Shown: positions 5,919 to 12,568 of the stretch, piece by piece
Position numbering within the stretch: the first letter of the stretch is position 1
How the letters are laid out: each line of letters opens with the position of its first letter
Assembly: GCA_903958915.1 (NCBI GenBank)
Contig: CAJBVC010000770.1
Span: 1 to 15,044 of the forward strand
DNA from: an uncultured beta proteobacterium
GTDB lineage: Bacteria; Pseudomonadota; Gammaproteobacteria; Burkholderiales; Burkholderiaceae_C
DNA length: 15,044 bases
Reading direction: 5' to 3'
Translations under genes and position numbers: made by a program
The notes under the pieces: model-generated
Seen by the model: the letters and a program-made list of their open reading frames with translations, nothing else
Database searches by the model: none
Told to the model about the DNA's origin: nothing

Positions 5919-6433
5919 GTACCCCCAAAGAACTGCTGGATGCGTGTGAACCGCCCGCATGGGTCTATGTGCAATTGCGTGGATCCCTCGACACAAGACG
6001 CCTAGGAACCTGGGCGGCAGAGGGTTCTGCGCAGGTAAAAGGAGGAGCCCGCAGGGCGGGCGACTCGGAGCAGGGCCCTCTGCCGCCCAGGCTCCTGGAG
6101 CGCCGTGGGCTCGGCGTAGCCATGCGGCAGTGGCTGGAACGCTGGCGCTGGCAGGGTGCCGCATTGGCGCTGACGGCGCTGTTTTCACTGGCATGGATTC
6201 TCGACAGCCAACTTGCCGGACCCGACCCGGTCACCGGGCAATTCATGGCGGTCACAGAACTCGGCGCGTTTCCCGCAGAAGACGAGGTCTGGCTCGTCTC
6301 CGCAGAGCTACCACAGCAGCAATTGGCGGCCATGGGGCTGCCGTTTGATCCGGCACGCGCAGGCGAGCGGGTGCCGACCCAGGTTTTGTTGCGTGCCAAC
6401 GGAGAGTTGTTGGCCGTGCGTTTGGACCATTGA
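5915..6433 (+). CDS. Probable membrane anti-sigma factor with palindromic-element insertion
   Basis: A 172-aa protein with a cytoplasmic N part (1-79), one membrane helix (about 81-97, GAALALTALFSLAWIL) and a periplasmic C part of about 75 residues (TGQFMAVTELGAFPAEDEVWLVS onward). Its ATG overlaps the sigma gene's stop. Topology and position argue for the cognate anti-sigma factor, holding the sigma factor at the membrane until a signal arrives. The C part has an anti-sigma-K-like flavour, but no zinc-binding H-x3-C-x2-C motif is present, and the family assignment is inference. The notable oddity is that about residues 30-62 are encoded by a 97-bp palindromic element, so roughly two fifths of the presumed sigma-binding region is Gly/Arg-rich insert peptide. 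Either that segment is a tolerated loop or control is impaired. Confidence 0.75.
   Translation: MSTPKELLDACEPPAWVYVQLRGSLDTRRLGTWAAEGSAQVKGGARRAGDSEQGPLPPRLLERRGLGVAMRQWLERWRWQGAALALTALFSLAWILDSQLAGPDPVTGQFMAVTELGAFPAEDEVWLVSAELPQQQLAAMGLPFDPARAGERVPTQVLLRANGELLAVRLDH
6002..6098. repeat. 97-bp palindromic element inside the anti-sigma coding region
   Basis: Arms 6002-6024 and 6076-6098 pair over 23 positions: 21 Watson-Crick pairs, one T-G pair and one A-C mismatch. The left-arm core is CCTGGGCGGCAGAGGG and the right-arm core CCCTCTGCCGCCCAGG. The 51-nt interior holds a second perfect hairpin, GCCCGC-AGG-GCGGGC (6047-6061), and just before it the purine tract AAAAGGAGGAG. The element is read through in frame. 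A long imperfect palindrome with an inner hairpin is the plan of small non-autonomous repeats (REP/MITE-like), and in-frame residence recalls Rickettsia palindromic elements. I see no second copy in this window, so mobility is inferred only from the structure. Confidence 0.7.
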
Positions 6434-6453
6434 AGTACAACAGGAGAACTTGC

Positions 6454-7605
6454 ATGAAAAATCGTTACCGCAAAGGGGGTTTGCTGTTCGGACTGACGGG
6501 CATGGCCGCGGCAGTCTTTGCCCAGGCTGGCACACCGGGAATTGCCCTCGAACACCAGATGGAGCACCGCATCGAGTTGCTGGCCCAGGCGGGCGGCAAT
6601 GTGATGGCGTTCCCGCCCGAAATCATCATCAGTGACAGTCGCACCGACCACCAGGCGTCGCGCATTGTGAAGGGTGCACCCTACTGTGCCGAGGTAAGCA
6701 ACGAGACCACCGAGTGGTTGATGGACCCCGCTGGAGCGTCGGCGAACAAGATCGTGAAGAAGACTGTGGGCCAGATGTGCCGTGACAGCGAGGGACGCAC
6801 CCGCCAGGAGCGCGAAGATGGCGGTCGCAAACGGGTGCTCCTGCACGATCCGCTGGCACGCGAGCATTGGGTTCTGGACCCGGTAGAAAGGACCGCGCGC
6901 AAGACCGGCGTTGCGATGGTGACCATCGGCGCAAACACGGGCAACGAAGGTGCTGGCACCTGGCGCGAATACGGGCAGCGCGTACGCGATTGGGCAAGAA
7001 ACATGGCCGGGCGGGCACGCGAAGAAGTCATCATTGAAAACGTCCATCCCGGTGCACCAGGCGCACATCCCATGCCGCCAACACCAAACGCCGAGCCGGT
7101 GACGGTGACCCGCAATGAAACGGTATCGCCCGACGGAAAGCGCCGGGAAGTGGAAGTGCGCGTCATTCGCAAAGGCGGCCACGATGGAGCGGCCAGTGGA
7201 CTGCCTCCGCTGGCACCCCTCCCACCCGGCATCCAGCTTCAGGCGCACCGTCTGGCGCCACGCGGCCCGGGGGTGGTGACCGCATTGCCGGCCAAGGACA
7301 TGGAAGGCGTCAAGGTCCATGGTGAGCGCACCACCTGGACCACGGAGGCCGGCAAGATCGGCAACGAAAAGGCAATCGTGCAGACGCGCGAGGTGTGGAC
7401 CTCCCCCGAACTGATGCTCACGGTATACAGCAAGGACTTTGATCCACGCCAGGGCGAGGCGGTGTACCGGTTGTCCAACATCAAACTCGGTGAACCGCAG
7501 GCGTCACTCTTCAAGGTGCCACCAGGTTATGAGATCAAGGAGGCCCCCCCGCTGCCGAAACTGCCGGCGCTGCCTGCACCACCAGCCGCGCCAGCCAAAG
7601 GCTGA
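6454..7605 (+). CDS. Secreted protein of unknown function, ECF-linked
   Basis: A 383-aa protein with an N-terminal signal peptide (MKNRYRKGG, then a hydrophobic stretch ending AAAVFAQA, likely cut near residue 25), so periplasmic or exported. The start at 6454 is set by AGGAGA seven bases upstream; an in-frame ATG at 6430 overlaps the previous gene and breaks the signal peptide. Two cysteines (in GAPYCAEVS and VGQMCRDSEG) could form a disulfide. The region around GRTRQEREDGGRKRVLLHDPLAREHWVLDP and the C-terminal stretch EVWTSPELMLTVYSKDFD, GEAVYRLSNIKLGEP, LFKVPPGYEI resemble secreted LolA/RseB-like beta-sheet proteins that I have seen near ECF genes; this is weak pattern recognition only. 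The end is Pro/Ala-rich. It starts 20 nt after the anti-sigma stop, so it is very likely in the same operon, and may be a sensor or a target of the sigma factor. Confidence 0.75.
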   Translation: MKNRYRKGGLLFGLTGMAAAVFAQAGTPGIALEHQMEHRIELLAQAGGNVMAFPPEIIISDSRTDHQASRIVKGAPYCAEVSNETTEWLMDPAGASANKIVKKTVGQMCRDSEGRTRQEREDGGRKRVLLHDPLAREHWVLDPVERTARKTGVAMVTIGANTGNEGAGTWREYGQRVRDWARNMAGRAREEVIIENVHPGAPGAHPMPPTPNAEPVTVTRNETVSPDGKRREVEVRVIRKGGHDGAASGLPPLAPLPPGIQLQAHRLAPRGPGVVTALPAKDMEGVKVHGERTTWTTEAGKIGNEKAIVQTREVWTSPELMLTVYSKDFDPRQGEAVYRLSNIKLGEPQASLFKVPPGYEIKEAPPLPKLPALPAPPAAPAKG

Positions 7606-7622
7606 GGACTGCCACAAGTCCT
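7605..7622 (+). terminator. Hairpin at the end of the ECF operon (weak)
   Basis: AGGACT (7605-7610) and AGTCCT (7617-7622) form a perfect 6-bp stem with a 6-nt loop, starting on the last base of the stop codon. No T-run follows, so this is not a standard intrinsic terminator. The rest of 7623-7815 before the kinase gene shows no gene and no convincing promoter to me. Confidence 0.3.
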
Positions 7623-7815
7623 TCGCGCGCCGGATAGACTTGCAGCGAGTACAGCAGGTGGCACGGAGTCGGCGCGCTGAGGCTGCGTGACGGCTTCGCA
7701 CCGGATGAGGCCGGTTTCGCGCCACTATTTGCTGGGTTTGTCGGATGCCGCTGGCCCACACGCGCTGGCGACCCTAAAGTGAGCGCCATTCCAACCTGCC
7801 GCACAGCGTGTACCT

Positions 7816-9057
7816 ATGCAATCCTCCAGAACCCGCCCTTCCGAAACCATACAGTTTGGCGCCCGCTATGTGGTGGCCTGGTCCCTTGCGCTGGCCTTCT
7901 GCGTGGTACTGCTCTGGACTTTTGCGGGCTACAACGAGCGCATGGGCCGTGTCGGGTGGGCAATATCGACCATTGCATTGGTGGTGGTCGTGGGGGTACT
8001 TATCAACCACATCTCGCGCAGCCATGCATTGGCAGGCTACACCGACGCGCAGGTTCTCGCAAACCGGCATCTGCGTGTGCTGGAATTTCCAGGATCGGCC
8101 GACGAGGCATTGGACATGGCGGAGGCCGCGGTGCGCGGTCTGCGCCTTTTTGCCTCCATCGATGTAGACCGCACGTACCACCGCCTGACGGCGCGTCTGA
8201 AAAACATGGACCGCTACGCAATGGAGGGGACGAGCAAATCAACCAGCCTGGTACGCGTAGTGCTGGAGCCCGCGGATGGATTCTGCCGTGCCAACGTCAG
8301 GTTTGAGCCGGCTAGCGCTCCCTGGCTCGACTGGTGGGTCCTGGACAACGGCCGCAATCTGGACAACGCACTGACTGTCACCGCGCTGCTGGAAGAGCGC
8401 ATTGCCGAGCGACGGCGCAGCGACCGCGAGGCTGCACAGCGTACTGCCCTGGAGCGCCAGCTCGCACAAACCCAGCTGCACCTGCTGCAGGCCCAGGTGG
8501 AACCGCACTTTCTGTACAACACCCTGACCAGCGCCCAGGTGTTGACGCGCAGCGACCCGGTACGTGCCGACCTGATGCTGGGCCATCTGGTCGCATTTCT
8601 GCGCAGCTCGCTGCCGGGTGAGAATGCCGAGCAGTCCACACTGGGCGTGGAGGTGGAGCGTTCGCGCGCCTATCTGGACATTCTGAAAATCCGCATGGGC
8701 GAGCGGCTTGGCATGGTGGTGGACGTGCCCGACAGCTTGCGTTCGCTTCCCATGCCACCCTTGCTGCTGCAAACCCTGGTGGAAAATGCCATCAAGCATG
8801 GCCTGGAGCCCAAATCCGGCGGCGGCACCATCTGGATTCGAGCCACACAGGAAGGCGACATGGCGTGCGTTTCCGTGGCCGATGACGGTCTTGGACTGCG
8901 GGCCGAGTCCAGTGGTTCGGGTATGGGTCTGAAGAACGTGCGCGAACGGCTTAAGCTGCTTTTTGGAGAGCGTGCTGCGCTGGTACTGGCGACCAATTTC
9001 CCGGCCGGGGTTACGGCCAGCATGCGGATTCCTTTGACCAGCCCACAGAGCGCCTGA
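7816..9057 (+). CDS. LytS/AlgZ-type sensor histidine kinase
   Basis: A 413-aa kinase partner of the LytTR regulator that follows 1 nt later. Two membrane helices (about 18-38 and 47-64) form a hairpin with almost no periplasmic loop, so the signal is probably membrane-borne or cytoplasmic. Residues about 85-195 form an extra domain (see findings), followed by a charged coiled coil (192-222). The His_kinase-type H-box is LLQAQVEPHFLYNTL (223-237) with His231 as phosphoacceptor. The ATPase has LVENAIKHGLEP (N-box, Asn324), VADDGLGL (G1) and GSGMGLKNVRERL (G2). I start at the ATG at 7816, which precedes the first membrane helix by a normal distance; no clear ribosome binding site is seen. All catalytic motifs are intact. 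Confidence 0.93.
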   Translation: MQSSRTRPSETIQFGARYVVAWSLALAFCVVLLWTFAGYNERMGRVGWAISTIALVVVVGVLINHISRSHALAGYTDAQVLANRHLRVLEFPGSADEALDMAEAAVRGLRLFASIDVDRTYHRLTARLKNMDRYAMEGTSKSTSLVRVVLEPADGFCRANVRFEPASAPWLDWWVLDNGRNLDNALTVTALLEERIAERRRSDREAAQRTALERQLAQTQLHLLQAQVEPHFLYNTLTSAQVLTRSDPVRADLMLGHLVAFLRSSLPGENAEQSTLGVEVERSRAYLDILKIRMGERLGMVVDVPDSLRSLPMPPLLLQTLVENAIKHGLEPKSGGGTIWIRATQEGDMACVSVADDGLGLRAESSGSGMGLKNVRERLKLLFGERAALVLATNFPAGVTASMRIPLTSPQSA

Positions 9058-9058
9058 C

Positions 9059-9826
9059 ATGACAACTGCCATCATCGCCGAAGACGAAGACATTCTTCGT
9101 ACCGAATTGCAGGACCGCCTGACCGAAGTCTGGCCTGCGCTGCAGATCGTTGCCAGCCTGGACGATGGTGCCGCGGCGCTGGAGGAAATCTGGGAGCGCA
9201 AGCCCGACATCGTGTTTCTGGATATTCGCATGCCGGGCATGAGCGGCCTGGAGGTGGCCGCAGCGGTGGTGGCGCAGGGTATCTCCACACAAATCGTGTT
9301 TGTCACGGCGTTTGACCAGCACGCGATCGAGGCTTTCGACCGCGGCGCGGTGGACTATCTGCTCAAACCGGTGACTGCCGAGCGGTTGCGGCACACCGTT
9401 GCGCGCCTGCAGGCCCGCACCACCAGCCCTTCATTGAGCGCCGACGCACTGGCCGCACTGTCACAGGCGCTGCGCGAGCAGCCCGAGGCGCCCAAGACCG
9501 CGCCGATTCGCTGGATCGTCGCCAGTAGCGGCAACGAAGCCCGCATGGTTCTGGTGGAAGACATCCTCTACATTCAGGCGGACAACAAGTACTGCGTGGT
9601 GATGACGGCAGAAGGTGAGTCCCTCATTCGCAAACCCATCAAGGAACTGGCAGCGGGGCTTGACCCCGAGATGTTCTGGCAAGTCCACCGCGGCACCATC
9701 GTCAATGTGCGCGCGGTGAAGTCATTGACCCGTGATGACGCCGGGCGCGGTGTGCTCAAGCTCAGGCAGCGAACGGAAACGCTGGCGGTGAGCCAACCCT
9801 TCATGCACCGGTTTCGCGGAATGTAG
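9059..9826 (+). CDS. LytTR-family response regulator
   Basis: A 255-aa two-component regulator. The receiver domain (1-120) has the acidic pocket EDED (8-11), the phosphoacceptor Asp55 in DIVFLDIRMPGMSGLE, Thr83 in VFVTAFD and Lys103 in DYLLKPV, so it is complete. A linker follows (about 120-145), then the LytTR DNA-binding domain (about 148-255) with VLVEDILYIQADNKYCVV, SLIRKPIKELAAGLD, FWQVHRGTIVNV and the C-terminal VSQPFMHRF. It starts one nt after the kinase stop, so the pair is one transcription unit. LytTR proteins bind direct repeats upstream of target genes; I could not identify such a repeat pair with confidence in this window, so targets are unknown. It is followed by the repeat at 9825-9900. 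Confidence 0.95.
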   Translation: MTTAIIAEDEDILRTELQDRLTEVWPALQIVASLDDGAAALEEIWERKPDIVFLDIRMPGMSGLEVAAAVVAQGISTQIVFVTAFDQHAIEAFDRGAVDYLLKPVTAERLRHTVARLQARTTSPSLSADALAALSQALREQPEAPKTAPIRWIVASSGNEARMVLVEDILYIQADNKYCVVMTAEGESLIRKPIKELAAGLDPEMFWQVHRGTIVNVRAVKSLTRDDAGRGVLKLRQRTETLAVSQPFMHRFRGM

Positions 9827-9900
9827 AGCGCTCTTTTTTTGATAGCTGTCTGCGCTTGGTGCGTAAGCGCAAGCGACCCTTTTTGCTTGCAATACTATCG
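9825..9900. repeat. Interspersed hairpin repeat between convergent genes
   Basis: The gap between the response regulator and the next minus-strand gene is filled by a structured repeat. AGAGCGCTCT (9825-9834) is a perfect palindrome overlapping the TAG stop, followed by a T-run. TTTTGATAGC then leads into TGCGCTT-(7 nt)-AAGCGCA (9851-9871). GATAG (9841-9845) pairs with CTATC (9895-9899) around the outside, and GCAAGC (9869-9874) can pair with GCTTGC (9885-9890) as an alternative. The right end supplies the TAG stop of the minus gene. It may act as a two-way terminator. Membership of a Comamonadaceae-wide repeat family comes from memory. Confidence 0.6.
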
Positions 9901-10629
9901 CTGCAACAGATTGACCAGTTCGGCACCCTCACGTGCCGAAGCGGCAATGGCCTCTTTGGTGACTTTGGGTGTCAGCCAGTGCAGTGTCAGACCCTGGGCG
10001 TCCCAGAGGGCCGCCACACCGCTGTCATGGTGCTGCGCCAGCCATTCCCGTGCGGGCGGGGTCAGGCGTTTTGGCAGTTCGGCGTCATTGCTCCACACCG
10101 CGTAACCACCGCCAAAGTCCCCAGAGCCCAACTGCACCCGCTGCGTTGGCTCCAACTGCACACCTGCAGCGCGCGCAGATCCAAAACGCTGTCGCACGTA
10201 GAGCTGCAACGCCAGCATCGCGCCCTGGGCCTTGAGCTGTGACATCAGGCCGGTCGAGCCCTCTTCCACCGTGAACTGGGAACTCTGTCCCTTTGGTAAA
10301 TTCATGAGTAACAGGCTGCCACGCTCAGGCTTGCAGTGGGGAGCAGTCCAGCGGGTGAAGTTGATGCTGGTGGCACGCCGCACGCTCACACCGTCGTCCA
10401 CTTCAGAAGCCAGTCGCAGCACCTCGACCGTCCACGCCACGCCATCGGTGGTGCCCGCACTGCGATGCAGGCCAGACTCGTCCACATCCACCGGCTCGCC
10501 CTGCGCAACGGAATTGGGATCGGTGAAATTGCCACGCTCGATCCTGCCGCGCCCTTTGTAGAAGAAAAAGCCGATCACGGCCAGCGCGATCAGCGCCGGC
10601 CAAAGCTGGGTCCACAGTTGCGGCAGCAT
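9895..10629 (-). CDS. Hypothetical membrane-anchored protein
   Basis: A 244-aa protein that I do not recognise. It has one N-terminal membrane helix (about 6-22, WTQLWPALIALAVIGFFFY), then a basic stretch KGRGRIERG. A soluble domain of about 210 residues follows, with INFTRWTAPHCKPERGSLLLMNLP, a FGGGYAVWSND stretch and a C-terminal helical part ending ELVNLLQR. The basic stretch just after the helix suggests, by the positive-inside rule, that the soluble domain is cytoplasmic. I start at the ATG at 10629, which has AGGAAGG nine bases upstream, rather than at an ATG at 10740 whose extra peptide is not conserved-looking and overlaps the putative promoter. It stands alone; the neighbours on both sides are convergent or divergent, so context gives no function. 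Confidence 0.7.
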   Translation of the reverse strand: MLPQLWTQLWPALIALAVIGFFFYKGRGRIERGNFTDPNSVAQGEPVDVDESGLHRSAGTTDGVAWTVEVLRLASEVDDGVSVRRATSINFTRWTAPHCKPERGSLLLMNLPKGQSSQFTVEEGSTGLMSQLKAQGAMLALQLYVRQRFGSARAAGVQLEPTQRVQLGSGDFGGGYAVWSNDAELPKRLTPPAREWLAQHHDSGVAALWDAQGLTLHWLTPKVTKEAIAASAREGAELVNLLQR

Positions 10630-10656
10630 GGGCGATCCCTTCCTGAGTGAGATCTC

Positions 10657-10662
10657 AGTATA
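10657..10662 (-). promoter_or_regulatory. Putative -10 box of the hypothetical membrane protein
   Basis: The minus strand reads TATACT, a good sigma-70 -10 match, 28 nt before the chosen ATG. The -35 region is poor (GCTTGC with a short 15-nt spacer). A GAGATCTC palindrome directly downstream may mark the transcription start or an operator. Confidence 0.35.
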
Positions 10663-10734
10663 GAACTCCACTTGTTTGCAAGCGTGGTATTCGGCAGCAA
10701 ATTCTTGGAGCGGGATTTTCCGGCGAGCAATCGT

Positions 10735-10762
10735 CACCAAATTGGTGCGTCTCCACTATGAT
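10735..10762 (+). promoter_or_regulatory. Dyad and -10-like box before the diguanylate cyclase gene
   Basis: CACCAA-A-TTGGTG (10735-10747) is a perfect 13-nt dyad. TATGAT (10757-10762) follows and ends 5 nt before the ATG at 10768. If TATGAT is the -10 box, the dyad would cover the -35 region and could be a repressor or activator site, and the mRNA would be leaderless. No Shine-Dalgarno sequence is seen, which fits. Inference only. Confidence 0.4.
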
Positions 10763-10767
10763 GAAGC

Positions 10768-12510
10768 ATGCCCGTCTTGCACGCACTTTCTCTAACGTTA
10801 ACGCATGCCAAGTGGTGGGCGCTCTGCTGGTTCTTTGCCCTTGCGATGCCAACCATGGCGAGTGGCCAGACCCAGGCCGTGACCGACGGGATGGCGATTC
10901 GGAGTGGCAATGCGGCGTTGAAATTGGATGGGTCGTGGCGCTTCTCCGCCGGGACCGATCTGGAGGGCGGCCAGGTGCCGGCGCGCGCCCTGTTTGAGAA
11001 GTCCGCCGGGCACACGCTGCTGGTTCCTGGCAACTGGAGCGCAAAACAACCCGCCGCAGGGCAAGGAACCTACCAAGTCCAACTCCAGGGGCTAGAAGTG
11101 GGCAGACTGTATGCCATGCAGTTCAAGGGCATTTCCAGCAGTGCCAGTGTTTGGCTGGATGAAGCGTTGTTGGGACGCTGGGGCACGATGGGGCTGCAGT
11201 TCTTTCCAAAAACGTATTACTTCGAAGCCTCAACACCGCAGGCTCTGTTGTCCGTGTCAGTCAACAACCATCTGCTCAACTTTGGCGGCCTGTGGTATCC
11301 AGTGGTTCTCGGTCCAGTGGAAGCGGTGGATGCCGCCGCGCAGACTGATCGGTTTTATGAGGCCATTCTCATGGGTGGCATTGTGATCATTGCGATCTAC
11401 CACATGGGCCTATTTTGGTTTCGCCGTCAGGACCCAGCGCCTTTGCACTTCGCAGTTTTCTGTTTGATGGCGGTTTTCAAAGCCAGCCTCTCTGGTGAGC
11501 AACTGATGTATTTGCTGCTTCCTCAGTTGGATCAGGGTGTTGGCCTGCGCATTGCCTTTTTGCTGGTCATTGCCATGCCCATGGCCTTCTCGGTGTACAT
11601 CCACGCCTTGTTTCCCACAGCACGCTATGTTCCATTGATGAAGGCGTTGGGCCTTATCGGTGCACCTACGGCATTGCTTTGCACTTTTGGCACTTACGAG
11701 ATGATGCAAACGTGGTTCTGGGTCTACCAGCTTGCGATCGTGGGGGCCATGGTGCACATCATCGCCACCCTGGTGCGCGCGTGGCGCAGCCATCTGCCGG
11801 GCGCCGCCATCATGCTCGCGGGCTTTGTGCTGCTTTTTGTCGGTGCCTTAAACGACATCTTGCATGACAACAAGATCATCGTCACGTTTTACGCGCTGAA
11901 TCTGGGTGTGTTCGCGTTCCTGATCATGCAATCCTTGCTGATGGGCGGCATGTTTGCCCGCGCCTTCCAGCATGTGGCAGAACTCAACGAGTCGCTCGAA
12001 CACAAAGTGGCTCTGCGCACGCAAGAGCTGGAAGAACTTGCCCGTCGCGACTCCCTGACCTGGCTGATGAATCGCCGCTGGTTCTTGCAGGAATTGCAGC
12101 AGGAGTGGGAGCGCTGGAGCCGCTATGGTCACGACTTCTGTGTCGCCCTGATTGACCTGGACCACTTCAAGAAGATTAACGATACGCAAGGCCATGGCGC
12201 AGGGGATGAATCGCTCAAAAAGGTGGCTGCGTTGCTGCAAAGCCAGGTGCGCAAAACTGACCTGGTAGCACGTTATGGCGGTGAGGAATTCTGCATTCGT
12301 TTTCCATCCACCAGCGTGGCCGAGGCCGGCGCGGTGATGGAGAAGGTGCGTGAGCTTTGCGTTACTCAAAATGGGCTAAGTTTCAGCTACGGGGTCGCAC
12401 GGGCTTCTCACCGCACGGGGGCACAAGAACTGGTGGCAACGGCCGATCAACTCATGTATGCAGCCAAAGAGGCAGGTCGTAACCAAGGCCGGCTTGACAC
12501 TGAAGCGTAA
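10768..12510 (+). CDS. 7TM-DISM-type diguanylate cyclase (GGDEF)
   Basis: Makes the second messenger c-di-GMP from two GTP. The 580-aa protein has, in order: a signal sequence or first helix (about 12-33); a periplasmic beta-sandwich (about 45-190), with LDGSWRF, VPGNW and ASVWLDEALLGRWG, like carbohydrate-binding jelly-roll domains of 7TM-DISM receptors; a seven-helix membrane region (about 198-395); a short coiled coil (402-427, LNESLEHKVALRTQELEELA); and a GGDEF domain (about 428-575). The active site is RYGGEEF (502-508), with DLDHFKKINDTQGHGAGD carrying the metal and guanine contacts. The inhibitory I-site R-x-x-D is present (Arg495-Asp498, five residues before GGEEF), so product feedback is expected. 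The start at 10768 is the only ATG in frame before the signal sequence. No EAL domain is present. The ligand is unknown, although the sandwich domain makes a sugar plausible. Confidence 0.93.
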   Translation: MPVLHALSLTLTHAKWWALCWFFALAMPTMASGQTQAVTDGMAIRSGNAALKLDGSWRFSAGTDLEGGQVPARALFEKSAGHTLLVPGNWSAKQPAAGQGTYQVQLQGLEVGRLYAMQFKGISSSASVWLDEALLGRWGTMGLQFFPKTYYFEASTPQALLSVSVNNHLLNFGGLWYPVVLGPVEAVDAAAQTDRFYEAILMGGIVIIAIYHMGLFWFRRQDPAPLHFAVFCLMAVFKASLSGEQLMYLLLPQLDQGVGLRIAFLLVIAMPMAFSVYIHALFPTARYVPLMKALGLIGAPTALLCTFGTYEMMQTWFWVYQLAIVGAMVHIIATLVRAWRSHLPGAAIMLAGFVLLFVGALNDILHDNKIIVTFYALNLGVFAFLIMQSLLMGGMFARAFQHVAELNESLEHKVALRTQELEELARRDSLTWLMNRRWFLQELQQEWERWSRYGHDFCVALIDLDHFKKINDTQGHGAGDESLKKVAALLQSQVRKTDLVARYGGEEFCIRFPSTSVAEAGAVMEKVRELCVTQNGLSFSYGVARASHRTGAQELVATADQLMYAAKEAGRNQGRLDTEA

Positions 12511-12568
12511 GCCTCCAGGGCAGTCCAAATCCGGATTGCGCCCGAACGAAATTTTGAGCAAGGCCCCT

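Noticed and set aside
5965..7320. Long 451-aa minus-strand frame opposite the anti-sigma and secreted protein genes
   Set aside because: High-GC antisense shadow. The plus-strand genes have a ribosome binding site, a signal peptide and stop/start overlaps.
7623..7815. LytTR binding repeats or a promoter upstream of the kinase
   Set aside because: I could not find two matching direct repeats or a convincing -35/-10 pair, so none is claimed.
8239..9306. 355-aa minus-strand frame
   Set aside because: Antisense to the histidine kinase and response regulator, both with complete motifs; its translation lacks recognisable domains.
12511..12568. Terminator between the convergent GGDEF and MipA-type genes
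   Set aside because: Only a short AATCCGGATT palindrome is present, without a usable stem-loop and T-run; nothing else is seen in this gap.
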